This document shows positions 11,382 to 23,542 of a DNA stretch of 64,000 bases, piece after piece. Under the pieces are notes generated by a model, which worked only from the letters and a program-made list of their open reading frames with translations, had not been told where the DNA came from and made no database searches. The first letter of the stretch is position 1, and the number at the start of each line of letters is the position of its first letter. A program made the translations under genes and the position numbers. The DNA comes from Basidiobolus meristosporus CBS 931.73 (taxonomy: Eukaryota; Basidiobolomycota; Basidiobolomycetes; Basidiobolales; Basidiobolaceae). The DNA is taken from NCBI GenBank assembly GCA_002104905.1, contig MCFE01000144.1, positions 62,001 to 126,000 of the forward strand, in the 5' to 3' direction.

Positions 11382-11750
11382 TGTCATGATCTATTGCTTG
11401 AATGTTCAAGTTGGATCAGTTTTCAGTCAAATCAATGAGTTATATATTTAGCCTTTTAGTATATCAGTGTTATCTATCAAATCAGTAGCATTAGTCAGCA
11501 AATGAATCAGCAGATCCTTATCAGACAGGGATAGATATATTAAGTAGGATCCTATTGGGTTATGATGATGCAATCAAATGAGTCTTCAGTCACAGCCTAC
11601 ATTATGAAATACAATTAGTCAGCAATTGATCTGGCAAAATATATAAAAGGAGCTGCTGGAACCTCAATAAGAATCAGCTTAAGCTTTATTGAATACAGTA
11701 CTAGCTAAACTCCCTATTCCTCTACAACTCTAATACCAAGACTTGTAACA
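11382..11750 (+). repeat. Ty3/gypsy LTR, left copy (family G)
   Basis: A 369-bp TGTCATGATC...TGTAACA repeat, matching 13569-13935 in direct orientation and 14495-14862 inverted. The copies share 'cagcagatccttaycagac' and a TATA-like 'atataaaaggagct'. It interrupts copia RT relic sequence. I found no clear target duplication. Confidence 0.8.
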
Positions 11751-13568
11751 TTGCCAAGTCCTTTGCAAGCATTACAGCCCCATGAACTGATATTTGCAAG
11801 AAATACATCATCTCAAAGTGGCACATAGCCTGTGAGACTGCCAATTCAGATGCGCAGAATGAACTTGCTAAGCTGCCAAGCTTAAGAATACTAGAATTCA
11901 GATATTAGTTTACTCTGTGCCCAAATGCTTCAGATGATGGAGTTGTTGGAGTACTGAGCTAAGAATAAAAAGGAAAGGACTGCCAAGTTGCTTTCAAACC
12001 CAAGAAATGGAATTCAGCTGATTAAAACTATCCAGCTCATGGGAGGGAGATGATTGCCATGATACACTACTCGAAGACCCAGATATGATAGAGTGAAGTA
12101 GTCAAGTGTGCTGTGATGACTGATTGCACTTTGGTCTAGTATATGCTTACTCAGAAGGTACTATGCAGAAGATGGGCAAGAGGGAGTGGATATATTCAGC
12201 AATTTGACTTGGAGATTGTCTACTGCCCTGGGAAAAACTACATGGTTGGCATAACTAGAACAAGTGGCACAACTAAGCTTGGTGCATAAATCAAATTGGC
12301 ACAGCTTATTAAAAGTGTACTTGGAGGACAAAGCCATTCTTAATGAGGTAGATGAAGAGATCAAGAAGACAATCCAAGATGAAGCCAGCAAAATTGTAGT
12401 ACAGGATGGAACACTACCAAAATGTTGATGGAAGCCCTATTGCCTATTGCCCATATGTTGCTTGCCTGAATTCAATGCATCAGCTACACAATGGATATTG
12501 ACATCTTGGAGTTGAAGGTATCTACAGCTTTGTGAAAGCCAGCACATGGTGGCCCAGAGTGAAACAAGATATTGCAAAGCTGGTGAAAACATACCCAAAC
12601 TGCAAAATCAATCATAGCCAGCCACAGAGAATTACTAAACTCTGTCCCTTGGACCCTGTGAGACAATCTGAGAGATGGGGAATTGCATTTATTGGATGAA
12701 TGCTAACCACCAGGATATGCAACCATTGGATCCTGGTAGCAATCAACCAGGCCACTAAATGGCCAGAGGTACAGCTGTACCGGTAGCCAGTCAACAAGAA
12801 ACTGCAAGTTTCCATCTTCCATATGATTCTTGTGAAGTATGGATGCCCTCTGTATACTTAATCTCAAAGCGGAGCTAACTTTTTGGCAAAGACCTTGGAA
12901 GCTTACCTAGAAATACAGCAGACCAACAACTTGAAAACCTTGCCAAATCATCATAGAACCAATAGAGTCACTGAGCAGCTCAGTGTAATATTTGTAGAAA
13001 TGCTGACCAAGTATGGAAAAGGAGCTGTCAGTTGAGGAGATAAGTATATAGCCTAAGCACTTTTTGCCTGCAGAGTTGTTGTGCACAACAATACCCTTCA
13101 GTTGCCATTTTACTTGGTGTATGGTTGTAAACAAAGGTTTTAAGGAGATGTCACACAACAATAGGTTGAAGACACCTCAGAAGATGATCTCAGTCAGCCA
13201 AGTAGACTCCAGCAGCTGGAAAAAGACATGTAGAGGCAAAGGCCAAGGTATCTCAAAGTCTACTAAAGATGAAGCAGAGATCTGACAAGACTATAGCACC
13301 ATAAGTCTTATCAGCTTTGAACTCTGTATTGCTAAGAAACATCACTAGGAAGAAGTTTGTGCCACAATGGATGGGACCATTCAAGATCACTGGCAAATGC
13401 CATGTGCAACTTACCAACTAGTGGACAAACAAGGGAATATCTGGGAAGATTAAGCTCATAGAGACAGGTTCAAGCTTGCAAGAATTGCTGACAATACTGA
13501 ACCATCAGGATATTGGTATCACAAGAAAAGAGACCTAGGAAAATTATACTAACTATAGTAGTGGGGAA
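11751..13568 (+). pseudogene. Ty3/gypsy pol remnant (RNase H and integrase)
   Basis: Only about 1.8 kb separates the LTRs, so gag and most of RT are deleted. Around 12150-12250 one frame reads FDLEIVYCPGKN, the end of a Ty3 RNase H. From about 12480 fragments read as a gypsy integrase: an H..H..C..C zinc region, then a W-G-I-F-I-G core and HWILVAI-like text, with frameshifts and stops. A purine run 'gtggggaa' precedes the right LTR as the polypurine tract. It cannot encode functional enzymes. Confidence 0.8.
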
Positions 13569-13935
13569 TGTTATGATCTGCCACATGAAAGTTTAAGTTA
13601 GAACAATAGGAGGTATTATTCATTAGCTTTACATTGAGGGTAACTATATAATCGCTTTATCTAGCAACTTAGTATTATTAGCCAGCATATGAGTCAGCAG
13701 ATCCTTACCAGACAAAAATAGATATTTTCAGTAAGACCTAATTGGGCTCTGACAATACAATTAAATGAGTTGTCAGCCTCAATCTACATAAGAAAATAAA
13801 ATTAGACAACACTCATTCAGACATATCATTTATATGGAGCTGATGAAACTTCAATTAAAATCAGTTCAAGTTTCAGTGAATACAATACTAGCTGAGCTCC
13901 TTTTCCTCTACAACTCTTGTATCAAGACTTGGAAA
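13569..13935 (+). repeat. Ty3/gypsy LTR, right copy (family G)
   Basis: The direct repeat of 11382-11750, starting TGTTATGATCTGCC. The two copies are clearly diverged, so this element is older than the copia at 5737. The right end is approximate. Confidence 0.78.
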
Positions 13936-13959
13936 ACCACTTTGAGAGTAGCTGAGGCT

Positions 13960-15024
13960 TCCTTCACTGCTTTGGAAGTTTGCTAGATGAGATATCTCTC
14001 CAATTATAGAAAGTGTCCTACAATCACCTGTGAAAACCTTCTTGATGAGATTTATTGGTATTGAATGAGTTCTTCTTCATGTTCAAGATTTTAAAATGCT
14101 CCAGAGTCAATATACTTCATCTCAGAATTCTGGTTAGAAGTTAAATTCAGTGTAAGTATTAGAATTGTATCTTCAGTTACTGCAGCATTTCCACATGCAG
14201 GCCCTCTTTGCTCACCATCTTTCCTGTTGAGGCACTAGTATGATATTTGTCCCTTCCTTTTGCAGCAGTGGCATTACATGCTATTGCTGCCTTTAATGAG
14301 TTCCTGGTGCCTCCCACATTGGCTGTATTACTTACAACAGCATTTCTCTCCTACTTATTGGCAATTGAAATCATTAATTCTTGATCCAGAAGCCTCCTGT
14401 TTACATAATTTGAGGTTGAATCTTCTGTTTCCAGCTCTTGAACTGATAAAAGGACCTGCACCTTTTCTGTCAGGCTATTCAATATGGCAACTATTGTTAA
14501 AAGTCGTGGTATAAGAGTTGTAGAGGAATAGGGAGTTTAGCTAGTATTGTATTCACTAAATCTTGAACTGATTTTTATTGAGGTTCCAGCAGCTCCTTAT
14601 ATACATTTTGCCAGATCAATTGCTGACTAATTGTATTTCCTAATGTAGGTTGTGGCTGATGACTCATTTGATTGCATCATCATCACCCAATAAGATCCTA
14701 CTTAATATATCTATTTCTGTCTGATAAGGATCTGCTGATTCATTTGCTGACTAATGCTACTGATTTCATAGATAATACTGATATACTGATAACCTAAACA
14801 TATACTAATTAATTTGACTAAAAACTGATCTAACTTAAACATTCAAGCGGCAGATCATAACACTATCACATCTTCATTAGCAGTTGGTATGCGCATAGAT
14901 TCTGTCTAATTAACCAACAGAGTAATCCAGTTAACAAGATCTTTGTATCTTCTTTACACAGCATCATTGTAGTAAGCAAATTTGTTTAGTAGATGTAATA
15001 ATGAGTATTGGCAAGTCTTTTTAT
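13960..15024 (-). pseudogene. Minus-strand copia gag relic, split by a solo LTR
   Basis: Both flanks of 14495-14862 match the gag region of the minus-strand element at about 34540-35130. The left part follows 34560-34990 ('gctccagagtca', 'cttccttttgcag'). The right part follows 35000-35130 ('tatcacatcytcatyagyag'). Joined at CTAT the two halves read on without a gap. All frames are broken. Confidence 0.72.
14495..14862 (-). repeat. Ty3/gypsy solo LTR with CTAT duplication
   Basis: A 368-bp inverted copy of the family G LTR (TGTTAAAAGTC...GATCATAACA). CTAT at 14491-14494 is repeated at 14863-14866. The uninterrupted target is visible at about 34999-35005 as 'aactatcac', so the 4-bp duplication is directly supported. 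No internal sequence remains, so it is a solo LTR left by LTR-LTR recombination. Confidence 0.85.
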
Positions 15025-15155
15025 GATATCTGCAGTGTAATTCCTTTGACAGTCTTTGTACAGTATGCTCAAGGTATCAAGACCTCTAAGTCATGGGATA
15101 TATATTTTTTGACAGCCTTTTGGCTGGATCATTTTAGTTACTTCTCATAGGGTAT
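15025..15155 (+). repeat. Family X 3'-terminal fragment
   Basis: It matches the end of family X as seen at 22200-22360: 'cagccttttg.tgg.atcat' followed by 'tcatagggt'. Only the terminal piece remains. Confidence 0.55.
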
Positions 15156-15159
15156 CATA

Positions 15160-16459
15160 ATGCCTCTAATGGAATTTTGTAACATGACCATGTGCATCAA
15201 CTGATTGCAGCACTTTTTAAGGTGCAGAGCTCAGAATAACACCCTTGAATATTGCAGAGATTTACTGTACGTACTGGCAAATGGGGTGCACAATCTTGCA
15301 GTCCCAGCTGAAGACCAGGATACATGAGCAATGGTGCAAGAACAATGACATAAGGCAATAGACTATAACCAAAGTGATGGAGAAAGCACATTATAGAAAA
15401 AATACTAACTCAAAGGTGGAATTTAAAGGAGTCACTTATTAGACTTGTTCCATCAGATAGTGCAACATTGAGCCAAGAGTGCCAAATGATGCCATAGTGT
15501 ACCAGGGAGGCCAGAAGAGCCTATACTTGGCCACAGAGAGTGAAACATAGCTCTGCACTTTTGTGCAAAGCTGCCCTTGTGTTTCACTCCCTGTATTGGA
15601 GAAAATTCATTTTTTGCCCTTTTTTTTAAGTCAATGTTGTGCAGGCTGTGTAAGAGCCCAAAAGGATTGAAGACATACATCAGGTACTCCATACCCATGG
15701 CACTCTGAATCTGTCTCTTGTGGCCTGTAACATGTCACAAAAATGCATGGCACTATCTTGGTATGCTGGTACTATTTGGCACTATATTTAATCATTAGCC
15801 ATAAAGTAAGATCTATACAAAGCACTTTTAGTGCCAGGTAGTACCAGTGGACCAAGATAGTGCCATGCATTTTTGTGACATGTTACAAGACACAGGAGTT
15901 AGATTCAGAGTGCCACGGGTATTGCAAATCTGATGCATGTCTTCAGTTCTTTTGTGCGCTTACACCTCCTGCACAAAATTGATCTACAAAAAAACATCAA
16001 AAAATGGATTTTCTCCTGCAATATAGGTGAGACACAGGGACTGCTTTGCATAAAGATGCAGAGCAATGTTTCACTCTCTGTGGCCAAGTATAGGTCTATC
16101 TGGCCTCCCTGACACACTATGGCATCATTAGGCACTCATGGCTCAATGTGGCACTATCCAATGGAACAAGTCTATTGAGTGTGGATTAAGCTTAATATCA
16201 CTATTTGGTAAAGCAAGTTGCGTATGTCAGTACAACTGGCCAGGAACTAAGGAATGTGGAAAAATGGTAATAGCCAATCAGTGTTTATCAGCACAAGAGG
16301 TAGTTGCATATTCAGGATCAGAAAGTGGGGGAATTGGTAGAGAACCAATTTTTGGCCATCAATGTATATATTGTAATGAAGTATTTGACCAAGTTTTTTG
16401 TGAAATATGAAGTACAATTCTTCAACAGCATTTAAAAGAGTACTAATTTCATGAATTGC
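15160..16459 (+). mobile_element. Family X copy interrupted by a foldback element
   Basis: The segments left of 15440 and right of 16174 match neighbouring parts of other family X copies ('ggtggaatttaaaggagt' here, 'ggtggattttaatggagt' near 21940; right part like 22084-22200). They join at the foldback insertion point. No open frame of note outside the foldback arms. Confidence 0.55.
15442..16172. mobile_element. Foldback/MITE-like element with about 340-bp inverted arms
   Basis: The left arm starts GACTTGTTCCAT and the right arm ends ATGGAACAAGTC. The arms stay recognisably complementary almost to the centre near 15790-15815, for example 'catgcatttttgtgacatgt' on the right against its complement on the left. 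TA flanks both ends (15440-15441, 16173-16174), as for Tc1/mariner-type insertion. The short open frames inside are by-products of the arms and no transposase is encoded. It is probably non-autonomous. Confidence 0.82.
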
Positions 16460-17105
16460 CAAAATATCAGAGAGTTATATTACAAAAGAAATGGAGAATT
16501 GGAAGAGTTACATGATATTTGCCTATTGATTTATTGAGTTGCAATTCAGTATGCGTACCTATTAATGAACCACGTAACTGGAACTATTTGATGAATATCA
16601 GGGAAGTCTCAGGAGTCTGTTGAACTATTAGACTATTTGGTATCATTCAGCAGCCTATAACTAACTTAACAGTTCTGGACTAAGCTTGATCATTGTAGGA
16701 CCTTACCAAGTCTATATCCCATCACTTCATAAACTGCAACAGGGTCTATGTGCCAAGTTTTAACTCATTTGCAGAAGTTTCAGATTTTCATAAGTTCTAT
16801 ACTTCACTAATTCCCATAAATTAGTAAATATTTCACTTACTAATTTTAAGTAGATGTTCTAAAACACATCATTTAACCAAGTGCTTGTTCATACTATATA
16901 TCAATAATCAGGTGAGTTCCTAATTATTTCATCACCCTCAACCGCATAATATGTACATATACTTATTGAATTGCTGTGATGTTGTGTATTATCATGAGGA
17001 AATTAAATCTGTAACTAACTAACTAACCCACTTAACTTATATACTCTCCAATACATCTTAGGGATTGAATATTATCTGTTATAACTATGTATAAGCCTAT
17101 ACTAC
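16460..17105 (-). repeat. Family C LTR and internal end, inverted, interrupted
   Basis: It reads as the reverse complement of 1990-2510: LTR end first, then LTR start near 16945, then the internal 3' end. The LTR is interrupted at 16618-16741 by a shortened family A LTR. Borders are approximate. Confidence 0.6.
16618..16741 (+). repeat. Internally deleted family A LTR with near-perfect duplication
   Basis: It starts TGTTGAA and ends CTGCAACA, like the 370-bp LTR, but only 124 bp remain, so about 246 bp are missing from the middle. GAGTC (16613-16617) and GGGTC (16742-16746) flank it, a 5-bp duplication with one change. It lies inside a family C LTR. Confidence 0.72.
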
Positions 17106-17200
17106 TTCCACATACTTCAGAGCCAATTACTTTGAGTGTGAATTTGCACATTTTAGCTACAGTAAGGACTAGTCAATATTAGTGTTAAGATGAGCAGGAG

Positions 17201-17548
17201 TGTTGTAGGAGTTGCTAGCTTTACCCAAGTATTCACTTAACTTTGTCACCTAGATCATTACTTACAAGCCTTACTGAATACTGAAAAAAATCCTTGTTAG
17301 GACTCATTTATAGTATTTTCACCAAGATGTCAGGTATACAATAAAATAATACTTCCAAGAGTATTCTCAACAGCCTCAAACTCTGAACATATGCACTTGG
17401 GATCTTCCTGAGGATAATCTAGGCTTGTTTTGCCTAGAAATTGTCAAAGTACAAAAACTACTTTCACATTCAATTAATCATTCAGTGAAAGCAACATCAT
17501 TATCCTGATGTTGCAATCACTTCCAATACATTTAGGACTTCTAAAACA
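17201..17548 (+). repeat. LTR, family B, plus-strand copy
   Basis: It is the reverse complement of the LTRs at 31188-31535 and 35483-35832, starting TGTTGTAGGAG and ending 'ctaaaaca'. A purine run 'gagcaggag' precedes it and a degenerate primer site (agacatagctcccccaa) follows, then a trace of gag start up to 17646. Like the LTR at 2165, it has both PPT and PBS flanks. Confidence 0.65.
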
Positions 17549-17646
17549 AGACATAGCTCCCCCAAAGTGATTATCCATATAGCTGTTATATTACATCTAT
17601 CCAGTTTTGACTTGTTAGTATTAGCCCATTCCTTTTTTTCATAATA

Positions 17647-18012
17647 GACATGTTCCATTGGATAGTGCCACATGAAGCCATGAGTGCCAAATGATGCAAT
17701 AGTGTGCCAGAAAGGGCAAGTGTGCCTATACTTGGCCACAGAGTGTAAAATATAGTTCTTCATCTTCATGCAAAGCAGCCCCTGTGTTTCACCTTTTTTA
17801 CTTGAGAAAACCTATTTTTTGACTTTTTTTTGGATCAATTTTGTGCAGGATGTGTAAGAGCACAGAAGGACTAAATACATGCATCTGGTACTCAATACCC
17901 ATGGTACTCTGGATCTAGCTCCTGTGGCTTGTATCTTGTCATAAAAATATATTGCACTATCATGGTCCACTGGCACTGACTAGCACTACAAGTGCTTTGT
18001 ATGGGTTTTACT
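17647..18012. mobile_element. Single arm of the foldback family
   Basis: It matches the left arm of 15442-16172 from GACATGTTCCATTGG through 'tacttggccacagag' to the centre, but the opposite arm is absent. TA precedes the start at 17645-17646. It interrupts a copia gag start. Confidence 0.7.
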
Positions 18013-19760
18013 TCAGGGACTATATTTATATCTGCTGCAATTGACCTACTACTATCACCTTAACTTTACGGCTTTTTGGTGTGATACTTGCAAAGTTGAC
18101 ATATGCCTGTATTGCTGATAATATATAATCTTGCAAATATATGCTTGGTTGCTGCTTCTATTGCCATCAATACCTCCTGAAAATCTGCATAGAACTTGTT
18201 AGTATTTAGTCAAGACTTCTCCCTGCTGAATTCTAATCCCCATTATTGGTGCATCATAGCCATGGTTTATATGAATTCTGTAGTGTATGGTGTAGAAACA
18301 GGCTTGCGACCAAGAGAAACCCAGCATATTTTGGTAAAGTTGTCCTAATAAAAATCAGCTGCTTGTTGCACCTAACTTACTTTGCAATACTTAACTGACT
18401 ACCTACACATTTGGGCTACTTGGCTTCTTAATGCTAAACGTATAAATGTTTCCATGTGCATACTTATCCTCACTATCTTCCTACTCTTCTTGACTGCCCC
18501 CCATGTGGTAATTTATCATATACATGATGCACTTTGAGATATTATTCTTGATGAGATTGAAATATGGTAGTACCTGCAATCTGACTTGCCTTCCTATCTT
18601 CCATCCATTGGCTCCATAGGAAGTTCTCTAAAAGTGAGGCAAGGCCCAATATTTTGCGCACAATAATCAAGACAAAGTACAGCATGAATACAGTATTGGC
18701 AGAGATCTATACATTCAGCTCTATGCTTGTAGTATAGCTGCTCAAATCCTGTCACAAATTCCTTACATAGAAGCTGTAGATATATCAAGCTGTTATTGGT
18801 GATCTGCTTCTGGATAAATATTCCCACAATGTCAACATATGGCTCCCAATGCTTCAAATATACTCATGGTAGTAATGGCTTCAGAAGGCCACTTGATTAG
18901 CATATATTCATTTCATATGATCCTATTATTTGTATTATTGTATATGCATATGCATATTGCTTTAAGCCTGTGAGAAGGATTTTGGATAGCATGTACCCAG
19001 CAATATCTTGCCAATCCTATCAAACTTCTCTGGTATCTCAATGGGCTCATTCTGCTTGATTCAACCCATGTACAACTTGGCAACTAGTATAGGAATACTC
19101 TTGAAAAGCAAATTCATTACTCCCAATACAATGCTTTTGCTGCAACAGATGGCTTATAGCTTAAGTATCTCTGGTTCCCAGTTAATTCCATATTATAGCT
19201 GATGGCTTATAGCTTTCTAACTTTGCTGCAGTTGCATGCTGACTTCTGTGTGTTTTCCCTGTGGGATGATCATGTTGTCAAGGTTGCAGCTTGGATTATA
19301 ATAATGTGTGTGATCTATGGAATAAATACCCTGAATCTGACATATTTGACAGTAACAACATTATTGTGCCCAGAAAGGTTGGCATTTTGCTAATGGCTGG
19401 GGTATCTCCAATGCAGCTAAAAATATGTGCTTAGATATGAGAGTTATTAAGTCAGCATTCTTGTTCAGAGCTATTGCTCTGCATGCCATATTCAGAAGGC
19501 TGGAGCTTAAAGGTATTACAACACTCTTGACTCAGTTTGTGCAAGGGGACAAGTACAGTTAGGTGCCATTATACAAGTATCAAGTGGCCTGGAAGATGTT
19601 GTTAGTACAGTAGTACATGAAGAATGGTCAAGTATACCAGCTTGGAAAATTGCTGTCTGTGATCCTGGTAATACTTCCTTTGTTGTCTGTGTGCTCCCTA
19701 AATTAGAGGCTTGTGACAATAGTCTCATGTTCTTTTCCACTTCACTAATGTCATTGAATC
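18013..19760 (-). pseudogene. Tnp2/CACTA-like transposase relic (family Y, copy 3)
   Basis: The minus strand holds pieces of a transposase in order. 19740-19516 is an N-terminal part also present at 24243-24430. About 19400-19260 corresponds to the GDTPA region of the 25 kb copy. 18857-18594 is open for 87 codons and contains FVTGFEQLYYKHRAE, an H...L helix and GPCLTFRELPMEP, resembling the GP-x-FPMER block near the C-terminus of fungal Tnp2-type transposases. The region corresponding to about 24450-25400 is deleted. The family assignment is from memory of such proteins. Confidence 0.6.
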
Positions 19761-20380
19761 AAAGTAGTCTTCTCAAGGGGCACACAGTTTAACACTCAAC
19801 AACACAATGCTATTATATCACTTTTTTGTCAATACTCCAGTGAATTTGAGAAAGTCTTGTACTTAAGACATTGCACTTGCATGAATGTAAGATTCAATGA
19901 TGACCTGCTTTTGTAAGCATTATAAATAAAGTCGTGGCACTACATGCACACGCATATATAACACTATTTTCCCATTGGTTTGACTCACTTCCATATATAT
20001 GCTGCCAAAGAAGGACACATTGTTGTCTGCATCCCAACCCAACACCACTGGCAACAGCAGCAGAAGGACAGTTGGATAACAGCTTGCTTTAACATTCAGG
20101 GAAACAAGCAAAGACGCATCCAAAAAAGACCATGTTGACAGTGATTTCATGAAGGTAATAATTCCAACTCCCCAGGCTTTCAATCAGGTTAGCAAATGAG
20201 AATCCATGGAGAGCTGCAAGCTGATCACAATGTTCTGGCAGACAACAATCTTGTAAATGCTGTTCCTTTGGTGACAACCAGCATTAGACATTAAAGCATC
20301 ACCACCCATATTAGCTAGTATGTAGTTGGTTCATATCAAAGTATTAATGAGGCTACTAGGTCCAGTGGCTAATAGGATCA
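19761..20380. other. Unassigned AT-rich DNA between repeats
   Basis: Only short overlapping frames are seen and I match nothing else in the window with confidence. It probably belongs to family X or Y internal sequence that occurs once here. Confidence 0.35.
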
Positions 20381-22360
20381 ATGCAACAGCTCAGAGAAAT
20401 TAGGAAATACTTCAGGGACAGGATGAGTGGATAATAGGTGTAGAGAAATCACTGTCCCAAGTAGTGAATCCAAAATCTTAACTGCAAAAAAGGAAGTGAA
20501 GTAGCTCATTATCACAACCAAGAATTGAACCATTTCCTGATGTAACAGCAAAAAACACCATTCAGTCTTTGCAGCACAACAACAGTGACAAAAGTTAAAT
20601 TCCACAAGAAAATGCATAATAGCATGGGAGGGAGAGACTGTGGTGTTAATACTCAAACATAAAAATCCAAAGAAATTTAAGATCCATGAAGCCAATGAGT
20701 GCAATGATCAAGAGTAGGCATATAGTCAGGTGGCTGTTAGCACTCTGACATGGCATTCCCTCTAGACCAGCATACCATGTGACCATCAGGAACACAAGGC
20801 CAGGCAGAATGTGCTTAACCTGTTCCATGTACTTCATCCTAGACTCAAGCAGGCAAACAGACTTTGAGCAGCATTGGAACGCTAAGAAAGTACCTCAAGA
20901 ATAGCTGAAGCTATCAAAGGCAGAAAAATAAGTGTGCCACAGCTAAATACCAGTCCCCTCCTCAAGAAGTTGCTGCAAGAAGGGCTGAAAGCTACAAGCA
21001 AGTGGCAAAAAAAAATCTGGTAGCCAGACAAGAGCTAGTAAGGGACAGGCCAGCAGCAGCAGTTGCATCAGTGCAGCATTTATCAAGGAGAATATGAATT
21101 TCAGTTCAAGAAGCACATGGTCATGGTAGCAGTGAAGGACCTAAAAGTACTAAAAGCTCATGGCTCTCTCAGCAGCCTGTCAAGTGTAGGGCTGAGAGTC
21201 TAAGCAAAGCAGCAAAGAAAAGTCAGGCTGCCACAAGAGTGCTGGCAAGGGACAAGCAGGCAAAAATGGATGCACCTGTGCAACATTAATCAAGGAGAAG
21301 ACAGAGTACAATACAGGATGCACTCAGTCAAGGTAGTAGTGAAAGGCCTGCTAGTAGTAAAAGTCAAGGTCAAGGGAAAGAAGTATATTGAAGCCAGAAG
21401 TAGAGAGGCATGAGAAAAAAGCTGCAGCTCTTACCAATTGCTACTGTTGGCCCAGAATATGATGAGTTCCATCATAGTCAAGAAAAGTTACCATCCAGAA
21501 AAGAGCTTTTTTCTCAAAGAGTTGAATGTGCAGTTAGTTAAGCTACACTCCAGTGAGGTAGTTGTGGTTGCAGAGAAAAGGAATTTGTCTACTACTGCCT
21601 TCATGTGCTCTATAGTTGACAGAGTGGAGATCACACTGTCAGACAAAGTAACAATGTCAAGAACTCAAAAGCCTATCTCAACACCTACAATGGAGTTCTG
21701 GAAAATTAATAGGCACACCTGGAGGTTGCAGCCCTTCTCTAAGAGCAGTGCTCAAGAAACTGCACTTCCAAATTTCAAGCATTTAGTGCAAATACTGTCA
21801 GATCAGGTGCAAGTACTTGCAGTGCTGGCTAAAGAGCAGGATATATGGGAACCAGTGAGTAAGTAGTGGCATAAAGCCACAGGGCTCCTGCCAGAGTTGT
21901 TGAACAAGGGCATGATAGCAGAAATACTAATTGAATGGTGGATTTTAATGGAGTTACTTGTTACTGAAGTTTCAGCAGAAAATAATTCAAGTTGTATACA
22001 TGAAAAGTAAGAGAATTAGTTGAGTAAGGAGGTAAGGAATGTTACAAAGCATCAATACCAATCAATGTACACAAATGTATTAGGTGATTGAGTGTCTGGT
22101 ATCAGAAAGTGCAAGAACTGGTAGAGGACCAATCAAAAGCCGCTTATGTAATGTTGTGATAAAAATTTTGACCAAGTGTTTTGCAACCTGTGGGGTGCAG
22201 ATATTTCAGCTGTCTTTGCACAGTGTTTCAAAAGGACTAATATCTCTTCGTCATGGGACTTCAATTCTGCAATGGCCTTTTGACAGGATTATCACAACTA
22301 TTTCTGATAGAGCTCAACTGGCTATACTTTCAACTCTTGTGATAAAACCCTATGAAAAAT
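20381..22360 (+). mobile_element. Family X element, copy 1 (unknown protein)
   Basis: The reverse complement of this stretch follows 36060-37990, and part of it also 27901-28560. The best open piece is 21438-21866 (142 codons), containing LHSSEV, NLSTT and VDRVxIxLxDKV words that recur in the minus-strand copy at 36934-36689. The earlier part is Lys/Gln/Ser-rich. I recognise no domain. It ends in a terminal segment with 'gccttttga' and 'cctatgaaa' that recurs at every family X end. Confidence 0.6.
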
Positions 22361-22960
22361 ACTTGTAATGATCCCATCAAAAGGCTGTCACAAGGTTAAA
22401 GTCCTGCAACTAAGAGGTACTGATCCTGTCAGGATACTGACCAGATACTATTGAAAAATAATTGCACACCAGATTTCACAAAAAACTTGGTCAAAATTTC
22501 TCATCACAACAATGTATAAGTGGCTTTTGACTTGTTCCCTGCCAATTTGCTCTCTTTCTGATCCTGGACACTCAATTGCCTCCAACATTTGTGTGCATTG
22601 ATTGGCTATTGCCTCTTTTTCACACTCCTTACTGCCTGACTAAACCATTTCTCTTACTTTTCATGCATATATATTGATTTATTTCCATTGAAACTTCATT
22701 TGTACCACAATTGCCAATTGTGCTCACCCAGCCAAGTCCCTATACCCTACATTAACTTTAAGCCTAACCCCACACTCAGCAAGTAACTCCATTAAATTCA
22801 CCACTCACTAAGTATTTCTGCTATAAAACTCTGTGTTGTATCTAAGAGAAAAGTGTGATAAACTTTTGAATGAGTTTACTGAAACCTAAGAGATAACTAA
22901 ACACAGAATCTCAGAATTATCAAGGGTGACTGAGATATTAGCAGAGGAGGTCTGGTCTAA
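22361..22960 (-). mobile_element. Family X element end, inverted, tail-to-tail with copy 1
   Basis: From about 22361 the sequence reads back as the reverse complement of 22084-22360 and 21850-22080, and also runs parallel to 36049-36540. It is the 3' part of another family X copy facing the first, so 21880-22830 is a large imperfect palindrome. No intact frame. Confidence 0.6.
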
Positions 22961-23540
22961 TATTGGTTTTGTATGTAGTTGATTTGGGCTATGAAAGCAA
23001 CAGAGTTGGTTGGCTCTACAGGCTAGGCTTGGTGTTCTTGGGAATGCTAAATATGCTGGGCCTGGGTGGAAACTAGAACAGGATTGTTGAATTCTTAATT
23101 TTGCTGAGGCACAGTCCTTATTTTGTTAAGACGCACACTAAACCAAAAGGTTCAGTGAACTTTATTAATATTTTTCTGATCAAGTTGAATTAGAAAGCAC
23201 TAAGAGACTGGACTAATTGAAATCTGTTGTGGTGTGCATTGGTGCATAAGATAAATGAGAGATTACATCATTACTCAGCTGATGTCTTGGTAACTGCTAA
23301 GTGGTTGAATAAATCTCAGATGACTAATCACTTGGAAAGGCTTAGCAGATTAGTTGAGGACACAACAACCACATGAAAGTTGATCAGGCATAACAGCTAA
23401 AAGTAGATTCTGAGAAGTGATAAAATAGACCATAACTGGGATCAGTTATGTTTGGGTAAGGGAAAATCAATTAGAGTACTAGATATTCTAATATAGTAAA
23501 ATAGGCTACATATCAAATGTTGATGCACAGCATCACTTCC
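22961..23540. other. Unassigned stretch, no gene seen
   Basis: No open frame above 60 codons and no match to other repeats that I can see. Base composition is like the surrounding repeats. Confidence 0.4.
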
Positions 23541-23542
23541 TC

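Noticed and set aside
15453-16135. Open frames on minus inside 15.4-16.1 kb that resemble each other
   Set aside because: They are the two complementary arms of the foldback element read in one direction; the similarity comes from the inverted repeat, not from a gene family.
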